Shown: piece by piece, positions 18,775-27,688 of the stretch
How positions within the stretch are numbered: position 1 is the first letter of the stretch
How the letters are laid out: each line of letters opens with the position of its first letter
Made by a program: the position numbers and the translations under genes
The notes under the pieces: generated by a model
Told to the model about the DNA's origin: nothing
Databases searched by the model: none
The model's input: only the letters and a program-made list of their open reading frames with translations
Source of the DNA: Actinomycetota bacterium
GTDB lineage: Bacteria; Actinomycetota; Actinomycetes; S36-B12; UBA10799
Direction of reading: 5' to 3'
Assembly: GCA_020637055.1 (NCBI GenBank)
Contig: JACJWR010000002.1
Coordinates: 620,001-684,000 of the forward strand
Length of the DNA stretch: 64,000 bases

Positions 18775-19353
18775 TCAGCGTGCAGAGAGTTCGGAGAGCG
18801 CCGCCGCAAACTCCAAGGCCTGGGCCACGACGTCGGCACCGTCTGCGGTCTCCGAAACCCGCACCGTGAAGTCATCGTTGGTGGCAGCGCCGGTGTAGCC
18901 GTGGTCGGCGTCGCAGGTGGGATCGGCGCACCTTGCCGGCTCCAGATCGATGCGGTTGACCGCCCCCCACCCCAACGTCAGCACGACCTCGGTGGGCGCT
19001 GTGCGCGGCGAGTACTTGGCTGGATCCGGAATCACCCGCGTCACCACCACCGACTGGATCTGATCGATTCGAACCGCCTCGGTGCTGGTCGAAGCATGCG
19101 CCACCGGCGACTCCTCATCCGGCGGGTGCTCATCGACGTGTGCCACCACGAGGCGGGTGGCCGTGAGCACCAGGACTGTGATGTGCCGGCGCAGTTCCTC
19201 CCGGTCGAAGGTCGCCTCGTGATGGACGAAGAAACTCACGGCCGCCTCGTTGCCCAACGCGGTCTGGAGGGAATCGAGGACCAGCGCCGGGTAGTAGCCG
19301 CTGCGTTCGACGGCCGAGCGCAGGCGGGTTGATTGAGCAGCGGACTGACGCAT
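18775..19353 (-). CDS. DUF5998 family protein
   Basis: Conserved actinobacterial protein of 192 residues, typically encoded next to sepH. Hydrophobic strands alternate with helices: YYPALVLDSLQTALG, VSFFVHHEATFDREELRRH, ITVLVLTATRLVVAHVDEH, TEVVLTLGWGAVNRIDLEPA. A CADPTCDADHGYTG segment contains two cysteines and a histidine that could bind metal. The family has sometimes been called phosphodiesterase-like, but no activity can be read from the sequence. A CAGGAT hexamer lies 6 nt before the ATG. It is 30 bp downstream of the GNAT/ACS gene and may share its transcript. Confidence 0.82.
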   Translation of the reverse strand: MRQSAAQSTRLRSAVERSGYYPALVLDSLQTALGNEAAVSFFVHHEATFDREELRRHITVLVLTATRLVVAHVDEHPPDEESPVAHASTSTEAVRIDQIQSVVVTRVIPDPAKYSPRTAPTEVVLTLGWGAVNRIDLEPARCADPTCDADHGYTGAATNDDFTVRVSETADGADVVAQALEFAAALSELSAR

Positions 19354-19383
19354 GGAGCCATCCTGCCACGAGGCGGGGGCCGG

Positions 19384-22086
19384 TTACATGCGCCGTGGCT
19401 GCAACTCCTGCCGGTCCGCGGCCGGCCGCAACTCCACACTCGCGCCCAGCAGATAGCAGCCGGTCGGAGTGGCCAACACCGGGTTGATCTCCAGGGTGTT
19501 GATCTGCGGCCAGTCCTCGGCCATCAGCGCCACCCGCATGAGCACAGCAGCCAACGCACCGACATTGGCTGGCTCGCTGCCTTGATAGCCGAAGAGCAGT
19601 TCCGAGGTCCGGGGCGTCCGGATCAGGCGCTCAGCGTCCAGGTCTGTCAGCGGCGGCATCCAGTAGGCATGGTCGGACACCAGGTCGGAGACCACGCCAC
19701 CGACTGTGAACGACATGACCGGACCGAAAGCGGGATCCTCCCGCGTGACGATCGAGCACGCCACCCCGGCCGGCGCCATGGCCTGCACCACCAGATGTTC
19801 GCGGACATCGCTCGGGTGCTGCGCGACCATCGAGAGGTAGGCAGTGCGCAACGACCGCTCGTTCTCCAGACTCAACCGCACGCCGCCGAGGTCGGTGCGG
19901 TGCACCAGTCGTTGGCTCTCCGTCTTGAGCACCACCGGATAGCCGATCTCGGCCGCCCGATCCGCGGCCTCTTGCTCGCTTGACACGCTGAAACTGGGCC
20001 ACAACTCCAGCCCGTAGGCGGCGAAGAGTTCCCCGGTCTGCTGCTGACTGAGCATGTTGGGCGACGAGTGCCTGAGCACGGCCAGCGGAGCCGTGGTGCC
20101 GGTGTCCGCGACGACTTCCGTCTCGGCGAGGGTCGCATCGATGAGGGATTCGGCTCGGGCACGGTCCACGCCAAGCGGTTCCGGCTCGTCGCCGACCGGC
20201 GTCGCCAGCCAGTGGGCGTGCTGGACAGCCAACGACAGCGCCGCCACCGCCGCGGCCGGCTCACCGTAGACCGGCACCGAGCCCGGACCAGGGTCTCCCT
20301 GGGCGCTTGGATTGACCACCAGCGAACTGCGGCCGGTGAGGCCCGTCTCGTGCGGCAGCACCGCCAACACCGGCTTCGTCGAATTCGCCGCGACGGCACG
20401 CAGCACCCCGGTGACACCGGTGAGGTCGGAGCGCACCGGCGGAACGTGGATCACGATCACTGCGTCGACATCCTGCGCCGCCAGCGCATCCGACAGCACC
20501 TGACCGACCTCTCCCCCGCCCGCATCCCAGTGCACCCGATAGGGCCGCTGCACCGTGTGCATGCCCGCGGAGTCCACCAGATCCATGGTGTGCATGAGAA
20601 GTGCGGTGGAGTTGCTCACCAGGGCCACCCGGTCGCCCCGGGGTATCGGCTGCATCGCGAGCAGCGCGGCAACGTCGAGCAGACCGCCGATGGTCCGGGT
20701 CTGCAGCACCCCGCATTGCGTCAGCAACTCATCGACCACCTGGTCGGGCAGCAAATCGTCGTCCTCGCCACTGCCGTGCACGCGCCCGGTGAGGACCGCC
20801 AGGACAGGCTTCCGCCGGGACAACCGTCGGACGATTCGGGCGAACTTGCGGGGGTTGCCGAGCCCCTGCAGGTACAGCAGCACCACCGAGGTCGACTCGT
20901 CGGATTCCCAGTACTGCAGCAGGTCGTTGCCTGAGACGTCGACCCGCATTCCGGGCGAGACGAACGTGGACAGACCCAACTGCCGAGCGCTCATCTCCTC
21001 CAGGAAGGTGGCACCCAGGGTGCCGGACTCGCAGAAGAATCCGATCCGACCGCGGCTCGGCACGACCTCGGCAAGACTGGCGTTGAGTTGGACCCGGGGA
21101 TCGGTGTTGATGATGCCCAGCGCCTCCGGACCCACCACCCGCACGCCGCTCTCCCGAGCACGGGAAACCAGCTCGGCCGCCCGGGCCGGACCGTCTGGGT
21201 CGTACTCGGAGAATCCGGACGAGATCACCTCCAGCGCCCGCACCCCCGCGGCGGCGCAGTCGTCCACAATCGCCTGCACCGAATCGATCGGTGCCGTGAC
21301 TATCGCGAGGTCGATCGGCCCCGGCGCATCGGCCACCGAACGGTAGGCCGGGATGCCCGCAACCTCGTCCACTTCCGGGTGCACCGCGTACAGGGAGCCG
21401 GTGAAGCCGCCCCGCCGCAGGTTGCGCACCACCAACTGGCCGACCGTTCCCTCCCGCCGACTGACTCCGATGACCACCACCTTGCGCGGATACAGCAGAG
21501 CTTCGACCGAACGGGCCTCGGCGGCGTGCTCCCGAGCCTGCATGACCGCGGATTCGCTCTCGGTCGGCTCGATGTCGAACTCGAGCTCGATCACGCCCTC
21601 TTCGAAGTGCTGATTCACCCGATAGCCAGCCTCGACGAACGTTCCGATCATGCGTTGGTTGCTGGGCAGCACCTCGGCGACGAACCGATCGATCCCGTTC
21701 TCCCTTGCGGCGGCGGCGAGATGCTCGAGCAGCACCGATCCGAGCCCCCGACCCTGATGGTCGTCCCGGATGGTGAAGGCGATCTCTGCGGAATGATCGT
21801 CGATCCGGTCGTAGCGGCCGACCCCCACGATGGAGCCGTGTTGGGTGGCCACGAGGGCCATCCGGTCGACGTAGTCGACGTGGGTGAAGCGCTCCAGATC
21901 GCGTTCGCTCAACTCCGGATAGGGCGCGAAGAAGCGCAGGTAGACGGTCTCGGGCGACAGCGACCGGTGGAATTCGGCGAGAGCCGGTGCGTCCTGCGGG
22001 GTGATGGGGCGCAGGTGGCAGGGCCGACCGTCCCGGAGCAAGACATCAGCCTGGAGGTCCTCTGGATATCCGTCCGGGTGGTCCAC
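19384..22086 (-). CDS. Protein lysine acetyltransferase: GNAT domain fused to NDP-forming acyl-CoA synthetase-like domains
   Basis: A 900-residue fusion. Residues 1-165 are a GNAT acetyltransferase with the acetyl-CoA loop DHQGRGLGSVLLEH. Residues about 190-310 form a CoA-binding domain (VVIGVSRREGTVGQLVV), then two succinyl-CoA-ligase-like flavodoxin domains (GRIGFFCESGTLGATFLEE), and residues about 670-890 an ATP-grasp domain (VVLKTESQRLVHRTDLGGV). The order GNAT first, synthetase second is that of the Streptomyces-type (type II) Pat enzymes, the reverse of Salmonella Pat. Such proteins acetylate and so switch off acyl-CoA synthetases. GTG start with TAGGTT 6 nt upstream. Divergent from parC. 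Confidence 0.9.
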   Translation of the reverse strand: MDHPDGYPEDLQADVLLRDGRPCHLRPITPQDAPALAEFHRSLSPETVYLRFFAPYPELSERDLERFTHVDYVDRMALVATQHGSIVGVGRYDRIDDHSAEIAFTIRDDHQGRGLGSVLLEHLAAAARENGIDRFVAEVLPSNQRMIGTFVEAGYRVNQHFEEGVIELEFDIEPTESESAVMQAREHAAEARSVEALLYPRKVVVIGVSRREGTVGQLVVRNLRRGGFTGSLYAVHPEVDEVAGIPAYRSVADAPGPIDLAIVTAPIDSVQAIVDDCAAAGVRALEVISSGFSEYDPDGPARAAELVSRARESGVRVVGPEALGIINTDPRVQLNASLAEVVPSRGRIGFFCESGTLGATFLEEMSARQLGLSTFVSPGMRVDVSGNDLLQYWESDESTSVVLLYLQGLGNPRKFARIVRRLSRRKPVLAVLTGRVHGSGEDDDLLPDQVVDELLTQCGVLQTRTIGGLLDVAALLAMQPIPRGDRVALVSNSTALLMHTMDLVDSAGMHTVQRPYRVHWDAGGGEVGQVLSDALAAQDVDAVIVIHVPPVRSDLTGVTGVLRAVAANSTKPVLAVLPHETGLTGRSSLVVNPSAQGDPGPGSVPVYGEPAAAVAALSLAVQHAHWLATPVGDEPEPLGVDRARAESLIDATLAETEVVADTGTTAPLAVLRHSSPNMLSQQQTGELFAAYGLELWPSFSVSSEQEAADRAAEIGYPVVLKTESQRLVHRTDLGGVRLSLENERSLRTAYLSMVAQHPSDVREHLVVQAMAPAGVACSIVTREDPAFGPVMSFTVGGVVSDLVSDHAYWMPPLTDLDAERLIRTPRTSELLFGYQGSEPANVGALAAVLMRVALMAEDWPQINTLEINPVLATPTGCYLLGASVELRPAADRQELQPRRM

Positions 22087-22092
22087 CCGATC

Positions 22093-22098
22093 AACCTA
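22093..22098 (-). promoter_or_regulatory. Leaderless-type -10 hexamer TAGGTT for the GNAT/ACS gene
   Basis: On the minus strand TAGGTT is followed by 6 nt and the GTG at 22086. The divergent parC start at 22172 has a related GACAAT hexamer (22160-22165), also 6 nt before its ATG. Confidence 0.6.
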
Positions 22099-22171
22099 GC
22101 GGCTGTAGGGCCGCCGAACACGTCGACGGGGCATGCCCACGCCAGCCGATCGGGTACGGGACAATCGACCA

Positions 22172-24595
22172 ATGGCCAAGCGCACGACCACCCCCATGGC
22201 GACACCGGAACGCATCGTCGAAGTTGATGTCGGCGAGGAGATGCGCGGCTCCTTCCTCGAGTACGCCTATTCGGTGATCTACGCCCGCGCCTTGCCGGAC
22301 GCCCGCGACGGCCTGAAGCCGGTCCAGCGGCGGATCCTGTACCAAGCGGGCGAAATGGGTCTGCGACCGGATCGCGGGCACGTCAAGAGCGCCCGAGTCG
22401 TCGGTGAGGTGATGGGCCGACTCCACCCGCACGGCGAGGGCGCCATCTACGACGCACTGGTGCGCATGGCGCAGGCCTTCTCACTGCGGCTGCCGTTCAT
22501 CGACGGACACGGCAACTTCGGGAGCCTCGACGACGGCCCGGCGGCGATGCGATACACGGAGTGCCGACTGGCGCCGGCGGCCATGCCCATGATCGCCGGG
22601 ATCCATGAGGACACCGTCGACTTCGTCCCGAACTACGACGGACGGGAGCAGGAACCGGTGGTGCTGCCGGCCGCCATTCCTTCCCTGCTGGTCAACGGCG
22701 CCACCGGTATCGCGGTCGGGATGGCGACGAATATCGCCCCGCACAACCTCGGCGAGGTGATCAACGCAGCCCGTCATCTACTCGACCACCCCACCGCGGA
22801 TACGGCGGACCTGATGCGCTTCGTTCCGGGTCCCGACCTGCCGTCCGGCGGTCGCATCGTGGGCCTGGAAGGCATCCGGGACGCCTACACCACCGGCCGG
22901 GGATCGTTCCGGATGCGCGCCACCGCCACCATCGAGCAGGTCACCCCCCGGCGCCGGGGGATCGTGATCACGGAACTCCCCTACAACGTCGGCGTCGAGC
23001 GGGTGATGCAGCGGATCAAGGATCTGCACTCGGCGAAGAAGATCGTCGGCATCTCCGGGATGACTGACCTCACCGACGGCGATCAGGGTCTGCGGCTGCT
23101 CATCGAGGTGAAGAGCGGTATCAACCCGGAGGCGCTGCTCGAGCAGCTCTACAAGCAGACCCCGCTCGAGGAACAGTTCAACATCAACGCGGTGGCCCTG
23201 GTGGATGGTGCACCCGCGACGTTGGGACTCAAGCAGATGCTGGAGGTGTTCCTCGCACATCGTCGCGAAGTTGTCCGGCGACGCAGCGAATTCAGGCGCG
23301 GCAAGGCCGCGGACCGGCTGCACCTGGTCGAGGGCCTGCTCATCGCCATCCTCGACATCGACGAGGTCATCGCGGTGATCCGCAGCAGCGAAGACGCCGC
23401 GGAGGCCAGATCACGGCTGATAGCCGTGTTCGACCTCACCGACACCCAGGCGGGCTACATCCTCGAGATGCCGCTGCGTCGCCTCACCAAATACTCACGG
23501 ATCGAACTCGAGGATGAACGCGACGAACTGCACGCGACCATCGCCGAGCTCACCGGGGTGCTCGAGAGTCCGCAACTGCTGTCGGCCGCGGTCGCCGACG
23601 AACTCGCCCAGGTCGGGGCCGAACACGCCACTCCGCGTCGAACCGTGCTCATGGCCGAGCCGGCCCGAGGCTCCGCCGACGAGGGCCAGATGTCCTTGGA
23701 GATGGCCGACGAACCCTGCCTGGTGGTGCTTTCCGGCACCGGCCTGATCGCTCGCCTGCCACTGCCGGAGGGCACACCTGTGGGAGAGCCCGGCGCCCAC
23801 TCGTCCATCCTGACCACTCTGCGGACCAGCACCCGGGCGGATTTCGGCATCGTCACCGACCGTGGCCGCCTGGTTCGCATGCCGGTGGTGGACCTGCCGG
23901 CGCTCCCGGCGACGGCCAACCACCCAAGCCTGGTCGGCGCCCCGGCGGCGGCCGACTTCGCACACTTGACCGAGGACGAACGCGCCGTCGGTGTGGTCCC
24001 GCTCGACGATCGAGGCTTCGCGTTGGGCACCCGAGCCGGGATCGTCAAGCGAGTCGCGCCGGATGCACCGGCCAACAAGGACGAGTGGTCGATCATCTCG
24101 CTGAAGGAGGACGACCGGGTGGTCGCCGCCGCCACGTGTGATGACGACGATGAACTGGTGTTCATCTCCTCCGCCGCTGCTCTGCTCCGCTTCCCGGCCG
24201 ACCTGGTACGACCTCAGGGCCGCACCGCCGCCGGCGTCGCCGGAATGAAACTCCCACCGGAGGCGCAGGTGGTGGCGTTTGCAGTCGCCGATCCGGACTC
24301 CGCTCTGGTGCTGACGGTTGCCGGCGGCGCCGGGGGCATCACCACCGCGAAAATCACCCCACTGGTTGCGTTTCCCGGCAAGGGACGCGCCACCGGCGGC
24401 GTCAGGTGCCAGCGCCTGCTCTCCGGTGAAACGGAACTCCGCCTCGCCGCCGTCGGACCGGCGCCGGCGGCCTCCGAAGCGACAGGTGGCAACGTCGCGC
24501 TGCCCACCCCCGAACCGAAGCGCGACGCCTCCGGCCAACCCGTCCCGACCCTGCTCGCCGCAGTCGGTGGCGGGCTGCCACCGCTGGGAAGCTGA
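22172..24595 (+). CDS. parC: DNA topoisomerase IV subunit A (GyrA/ParC family)
   Basis: Breakage-reunion subunit of a type IIA topoisomerase, 807 residues. The catalytic tyrosine is Y128 in PAAMRYTECR. The winged-helix region RARALPDARDGLKPVQRRIL-like block lies at residues 39-55 and the quinolone-determining helix at about 82-102 (GRLHPHGEGAIYDALVRM). A coiled-coil domain and a C-terminal pinwheel domain follow. A classical GyrA box (QRRGGKG) is absent, which, together with the ParE-type gene 3 kb away, supports topoisomerase IV rather than gyrase. I place the start at ATG 22172, not at the 13-residue longer frame, because GACAAT lies 6 nt upstream. The stop overlaps the next gene by one base. 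Confidence 0.93.
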   Translation: MAKRTTTPMATPERIVEVDVGEEMRGSFLEYAYSVIYARALPDARDGLKPVQRRILYQAGEMGLRPDRGHVKSARVVGEVMGRLHPHGEGAIYDALVRMAQAFSLRLPFIDGHGNFGSLDDGPAAMRYTECRLAPAAMPMIAGIHEDTVDFVPNYDGREQEPVVLPAAIPSLLVNGATGIAVGMATNIAPHNLGEVINAARHLLDHPTADTADLMRFVPGPDLPSGGRIVGLEGIRDAYTTGRGSFRMRATATIEQVTPRRRGIVITELPYNVGVERVMQRIKDLHSAKKIVGISGMTDLTDGDQGLRLLIEVKSGINPEALLEQLYKQTPLEEQFNINAVALVDGAPATLGLKQMLEVFLAHRREVVRRRSEFRRGKAADRLHLVEGLLIAILDIDEVIAVIRSSEDAAEARSRLIAVFDLTDTQAGYILEMPLRRLTKYSRIELEDERDELHATIAELTGVLESPQLLSAAVADELAQVGAEHATPRRTVLMAEPARGSADEGQMSLEMADEPCLVVLSGTGLIARLPLPEGTPVGEPGAHSSILTTLRTSTRADFGIVTDRGRLVRMPVVDLPALPATANHPSLVGAPAAADFAHLTEDERAVGVVPLDDRGFALGTRAGIVKRVAPDAPANKDEWSIISLKEDDRVVAAATCDDDDELVFISSAAALLRFPADLVRPQGRTAAGVAGMKLPPEAQVVAFAVADPDSALVLTVAGGAGGITTAKITPLVAFPGKGRATGGVRCQRLLSGETELRLAAVGPAPAASEATGGNVALPTPEPKRDASGQPVPTLLAAVGGGLPPLGS

Positions 24596-25521
24596 TGCCG
24601 CAACCTCCCACATCGGCTGTGGGCGTGCCGACCCCCTGCAGCACCTCCGCCGCGTTCGCCGAGGAATCGTTGGCAGGGACCGCACCTGTGGCCCACCTCT
24701 GGGTGATCGTCGAACGCCACGGACCCTTCGGCGCCGACGCCCTGAAGCACTCGGGGCTACCGGCAGAGATGCGCGACGCCTTGCTCAGCCTGAAGCAGGC
24801 CGGGGTCAAGGTGCTGCTCGCCCGACCCGCGGGTCGGCACTCGGCATCGGCTGTCGGAACCCCGTTCCGAGTCTGGTGCGCCCACCCCTCCACCGGACGA
24901 ATGGTGTCCACCGTCTTCGACCGCGCAGGCGACCTCGCGGATCTCGACGGACCCACCCTGGCCGCCGGGCACCTGCCTGCGTGGCCGTCGGCGGCGTCGC
25001 CGGCCCTTTTCGTGTGCACCAACGGGCGACGGGACGCGTGTTGCGCCCGGCTGGGACGACGCGCAATCGTCGGCATCATCGACCCCGACCTGTGGGAGTG
25101 TTCGCATCTCGGCGGCCATCGATTCGCTGCCACCGGGCTGCTGCTGCCGTGGGGCTACGTCTACGGTCGGTTGGATGCTGAACAGGTGGCCCGGATCCTG
25201 CACGACGCCCGCGCAGGCCACATCTCGCTCGACGGTCTGCGTGGCCGCAGCTCGCTGAGTCCCGACGCCCAGGTCGCCGACATAGCCGCCAGAGTGGCGT
25301 CTCGATTTCGCTCACCTGACGATCTCGCCGTGGTCGACGAGTCGACCACCGGACCCGGACTGGTCGAAGTGACGATGGCGGCCTCCGACGGCACCCGGTT
25401 GGAGGTGTGGGTGCTCACCGAGGATCAGCCGACTGCGACGCCCCCTTCGTGCGGGGCGGAGCCGGAGGCCCACCTTCGGCGCCGTGTTGTCGGCGCGGTT
25501 CGCGAGATCGCGCGGGGCTAG
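24595..25521 (+). CDS. Sucrase/ferredoxin-like family protein (thioredoxin-like ferredoxin)
   Basis: Protein of 308 residues in the Suc_Fer-like family (Pfam PF06999 by recollection), whose C-terminal part resembles thioredoxin-like [2Fe-2S] ferredoxins. Diagnostic segments are LFVCTNGRRDACCARLGR (about residues 139-156) and WECSHLGGHRFAATGLLLPWG (about 168-188), which carry the likely cluster cysteines, plus an N-terminal CSTSAAFAEESLAGTAP region with a further cysteine. The start ATG overlaps the parC stop in TGATG, so translation is coupled to parC. It heads a run of redox genes. Its physiological role is unknown. Confidence 0.85.
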   Translation: MPQPPTSAVGVPTPCSTSAAFAEESLAGTAPVAHLWVIVERHGPFGADALKHSGLPAEMRDALLSLKQAGVKVLLARPAGRHSASAVGTPFRVWCAHPSTGRMVSTVFDRAGDLADLDGPTLAAGHLPAWPSAASPALFVCTNGRRDACCARLGRRAIVGIIDPDLWECSHLGGHRFAATGLLLPWGYVYGRLDAEQVARILHDARAGHISLDGLRGRSSLSPDAQVADIAARVASRFRSPDDLAVVDESTTGPGLVEVTMAASDGTRLEVWVLTEDQPTATPPSCGAEPEAHLRRRVVGAVREIARG

Positions 25522-25565
25522 TTCAGCTCGCCGCGACGGCGACCCCGCCGGACGGATGGTGCGGC

Positions 25566-25571
25566 TACAGT
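25566..25571 (+). promoter_or_regulatory. -10 hexamer TACAGT for the redoxin gene
   Basis: TACAGT ends 7 nt before ATG 25579. This favours that start over a GTG at 25570, which would lie inside the hexamer. Confidence 0.55.
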
Positions 25572-25578
25572 GAACGCT

Positions 25579-26127
25579 ATGGCTGTCTATTCATCCCAAG
25601 TGCCCCTCGGCTCGCCCATGCCCGAGTTGACCCTGCCCGACCTCGAGGGCAACCCACACGACATGGTGGGGCTGCGGGGTGAGGGGGTATTGGTCGTGGT
25701 CTTCGCCTGCAACCACTGCCCGTACGTGCGCCACATCGAGTCCGCACTCGGCCGATTGGCTGGAGATCTCGCGGATCTTCCCGTGACGTTTGCGGCGGTC
25801 TGCAGCAACGACGTGGTCGCCTACCCCGACGACGACATTCCCGGACTGACGGAACAGAAGCAACGAGCCGGTTGGCCCTTCCCCTATCTCGTCGATCGCG
25901 ATCAGCTGGCGGCCAAGGAGTTCGGCGCGGTCTGCACACCGGACTTCTTCGTCTACGACGTCACCGGGAAGCTTGGCTATCGAGGTGCCTTCGACGCCTC
26001 CACCCCAGGAAACGGCGAACCCGTTGACGGAGCCGAGTTGCGGGCGGCGATCGAACTCCTCGTAGCCACGAAGCCGGTCCCGGAACCGCAGCGTCCATCC
26101 ATGGGGTGCAGCATCAAGTGGCGCTAG
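25579..26127 (+). CDS. Thioredoxin-fold redoxin (AhpC/TSA-like) protein
   Basis: Cytoplasmic 182-residue thioredoxin-fold protein with no signal peptide. The redox centre is FACNHCPYVRHIE (about residues 48-60), a CxxC motif of the kind found in a widespread thioredoxin family protein group with CPYV. The fold continues with VTFAAVCSNDVVAYPDD, and the cis-proline region is TPDFFVYD. It may act as a peroxiredoxin-like or disulfide reductase protein. It is followed 9 bp later by a ferredoxin/thioredoxin reductase-like flavoprotein, which might be its electron donor (inference from context). The start is set by the TACAGT hexamer 7 nt upstream. Confidence 0.85.
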   Translation: MAVYSSQVPLGSPMPELTLPDLEGNPHDMVGLRGEGVLVVVFACNHCPYVRHIESALGRLAGDLADLPVTFAAVCSNDVVAYPDDDIPGLTEQKQRAGWPFPYLVDRDQLAAKEFGAVCTPDFFVYDVTGKLGYRGAFDASTPGNGEPVDGAELRAAIELLVATKPVPEPQRPSMGCSIKWR

Positions 26128-26130
26128 ATT
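26125..26130 (+). promoter_or_regulatory. Leaderless-type -10 hexamer TAGATT for the flavoprotein gene
   Basis: TAGATT ends exactly 6 nt before GTG 26137; its first bases are the TAG stop codon of the redoxin gene, so the promoter is embedded in the upstream gene's end. Confidence 0.55.
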
Positions 26131-26136
26131 GATCGG

Positions 26137-27123
26137 GTGACACACCGCTCATGTGACATCCTGATCATTGGTGCCGGGCCGGTCGGACTCTACGGCGCCT
26201 ACTACGCAGGGTTCCGCGGCTTCGACACCGTGGTCCTCGATACGTTGCCGGAGGCGGGCGGTCAGATCACCGCCATGTATCCGGAGAAGGACATTTTCGA
26301 TGTCGCCGGGTTCCCCGTGGTCAAGGGTCGGGAATTGGTCGAACGACTGATCGAGCAAGCGGCGGCGGGTTCGCCCGAGTACCTCCTCGAGGAACAAGCC
26401 ATCGACCTGCAAACGTCCGAGGTGGGGCCGGTCGTGGTGACCACGGCTGCCGATCGGACTATCGAGGCCAAGGCCGTGATCCTCACGGGCGGAATCGGTT
26501 CTTTCCGGCCGCGACCGATTCCGGTCGGAACCGAGTGGGTGGGCCGAGGGGTCGCCTACTTCGTACCGCGCCTGGCCGACTACGCCGACCGGGACGTGGT
26601 GATCGTCGGTGGTGGCGACTCGGCGTTCGACTGGGCCTGGTCGCTGCACCCCATCGCCCGGTCGGTCACGATCGTGCATCGCCGGGAGGAGTTCCGGGCA
26701 CACGCCGGGATGGTCGAGAAGGTGCGCGCTCTCGGCGTCTCGTTCGCCACCAGCAGCGAGTTGGCGGCGATCCACGGGGGCGATCGGGTGACCGCGGTCG
26801 ACGTCCGCCACAAGGTGACCGGGGAAGTCTCGACGTTCGCCACCGACTCGGTGGTCGCGGCCCTCGGCTTCATCGCCAACATCGGCCCGATGGCTGACTG
26901 GGGGCTGGAACTGTCCAAGCGGCGGGTGGTGGTGGATGCCGCCATGCATTCGTCGTTGCCCCGGGTGCTGGCGGCGGGCGACCTCGCCAGTTACCCCGGC
27001 AAGGTGCCGCTGATCTCGGTTGGATTCGGTGAGGTGGCGACGGCCGTGAACAACGCCGCACCGTTGGTGAAGCCGGGCCTCGGGGTGTTCCCGGGCCACT
27101 CTTCCGGGGAGTCGGACGGCTAG
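26137..27123 (+). CDS. Ferredoxin--NADP+ reductase, thioredoxin-reductase-like type
   Basis: FAD- and NADP-binding oxidoreductase of 328 residues. The FAD motif is IIGAGPVGLYGAYYAGFRG (residues about 9-27), then PEAGGQITAMYPEKDIFDVAGFP, which is the signature of the Bacillus YumC-type ferredoxin-NADP reductases. The NADP motif is VVIVGGGDSAFDWAW (about 150-164) and the second FAD motif AAGDLASYPGKVPLISVGFGE. The CxxC pair of true thioredoxin reductases is missing, which separates it from TrxB. It probably supplies reduced ferredoxin, or accepts electrons from it. The GTG start has TAGATT 6 nt upstream. Confidence 0.92.
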   Translation: MTHRSCDILIIGAGPVGLYGAYYAGFRGFDTVVLDTLPEAGGQITAMYPEKDIFDVAGFPVVKGRELVERLIEQAAAGSPEYLLEEQAIDLQTSEVGPVVVTTAADRTIEAKAVILTGGIGSFRPRPIPVGTEWVGRGVAYFVPRLADYADRDVVIVGGGDSAFDWAWSLHPIARSVTIVHRREEFRAHAGMVEKVRALGVSFATSSELAAIHGGDRVTAVDVRHKVTGEVSTFATDSVVAALGFIANIGPMADWGLELSKRRVVVDAAMHSSLPRVLAAGDLASYPGKVPLISVGFGEVATAVNNAAPLVKPGLGVFPGHSSGESDG

Positions 27124-27129
27124 TACGCT
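27124..27129 (+). promoter_or_regulatory. -10 hexamer TACGCT for the beta-carbonic anhydrase gene
   Basis: TACGCT ends 7 nt before ATG 27137, in the 13-bp space after the flavoprotein stop codon. Confidence 0.55.
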
Positions 27130-27136
27130 CGGTGGT

Positions 27137-27664
27137 ATGGCGATATCGTTCGAAGCACCCTTCCCGGCCGAGGCCTTCGCTGATGTGCTCGCGGCGAACC
27201 GTGACTTCACCGAACGTTTCACCTCCTCAGGGCGCACCGGCCGGGCGGCCAAGGGGCTGGCCATCGTCACCTGCATCGACTCCCGGGTGTTGCCGCTGGA
27301 GGCGGTCGGAATGTCCATCGGCGACGCCAAGATTCTGCGAAATGCCGGTGCCCGCGTCACCCAGGACGTCCTGCGGACATTGGCGTTGGCCACCTACCTG
27401 CTCAACGTCGATCGCATCTTGATCATGCCTCACACGGACTGCCGGATGGCGAAAGGATCCGAGGAGGCCGTCCATCAGGAGATCTTCGACCGCTTCGGGG
27501 TCAACACCTGGTCGATGCAGTTCGACACCACCACCGACCAACTCGGGGCACTGCGCACCGACGTCGCCCGGGTGCGCTCGTTCCCGTTCTTGCGCAAGGG
27601 CGTCGAGGTGGCGGGTGCGATCTACAACGTCGAATCAGGTCAGATCGTGCCGCAGGACATCTGA
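27137..27664 (+). CDS. Beta-class carbonic anhydrase
   Basis: Zinc enzyme hydrating CO2 to bicarbonate. The 175-residue product is a short cytoplasmic beta-carbonic anhydrase. Zinc ligands are C46, H99 and C102 (TCIDSR and PHTDCRM), with the catalytic D48-R50 dyad next to C46. ILRNAGARVTQDVLRTLALA is the family's conserved helix region. The size and motifs resemble the mycobacterial Rv1284 type. Bicarbonate from it could feed PEP carboxylase (43078) and acyl-CoA carboxylases. It is convergent with parE and has its own TACGCT hexamer. Confidence 0.93.
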   Translation: MAISFEAPFPAEAFADVLAANRDFTERFTSSGRTGRAAKGLAIVTCIDSRVLPLEAVGMSIGDAKILRNAGARVTQDVLRTLALATYLLNVDRILIMPHTDCRMAKGSEEAVHQEIFDRFGVNTWSMQFDTTTDQLGALRTDVARVRSFPFLRKGVEVAGAIYNVESGQIVPQDI

Positions 27665-27688
27665 ATCCTTTCGCCACCCGACGTCGCG

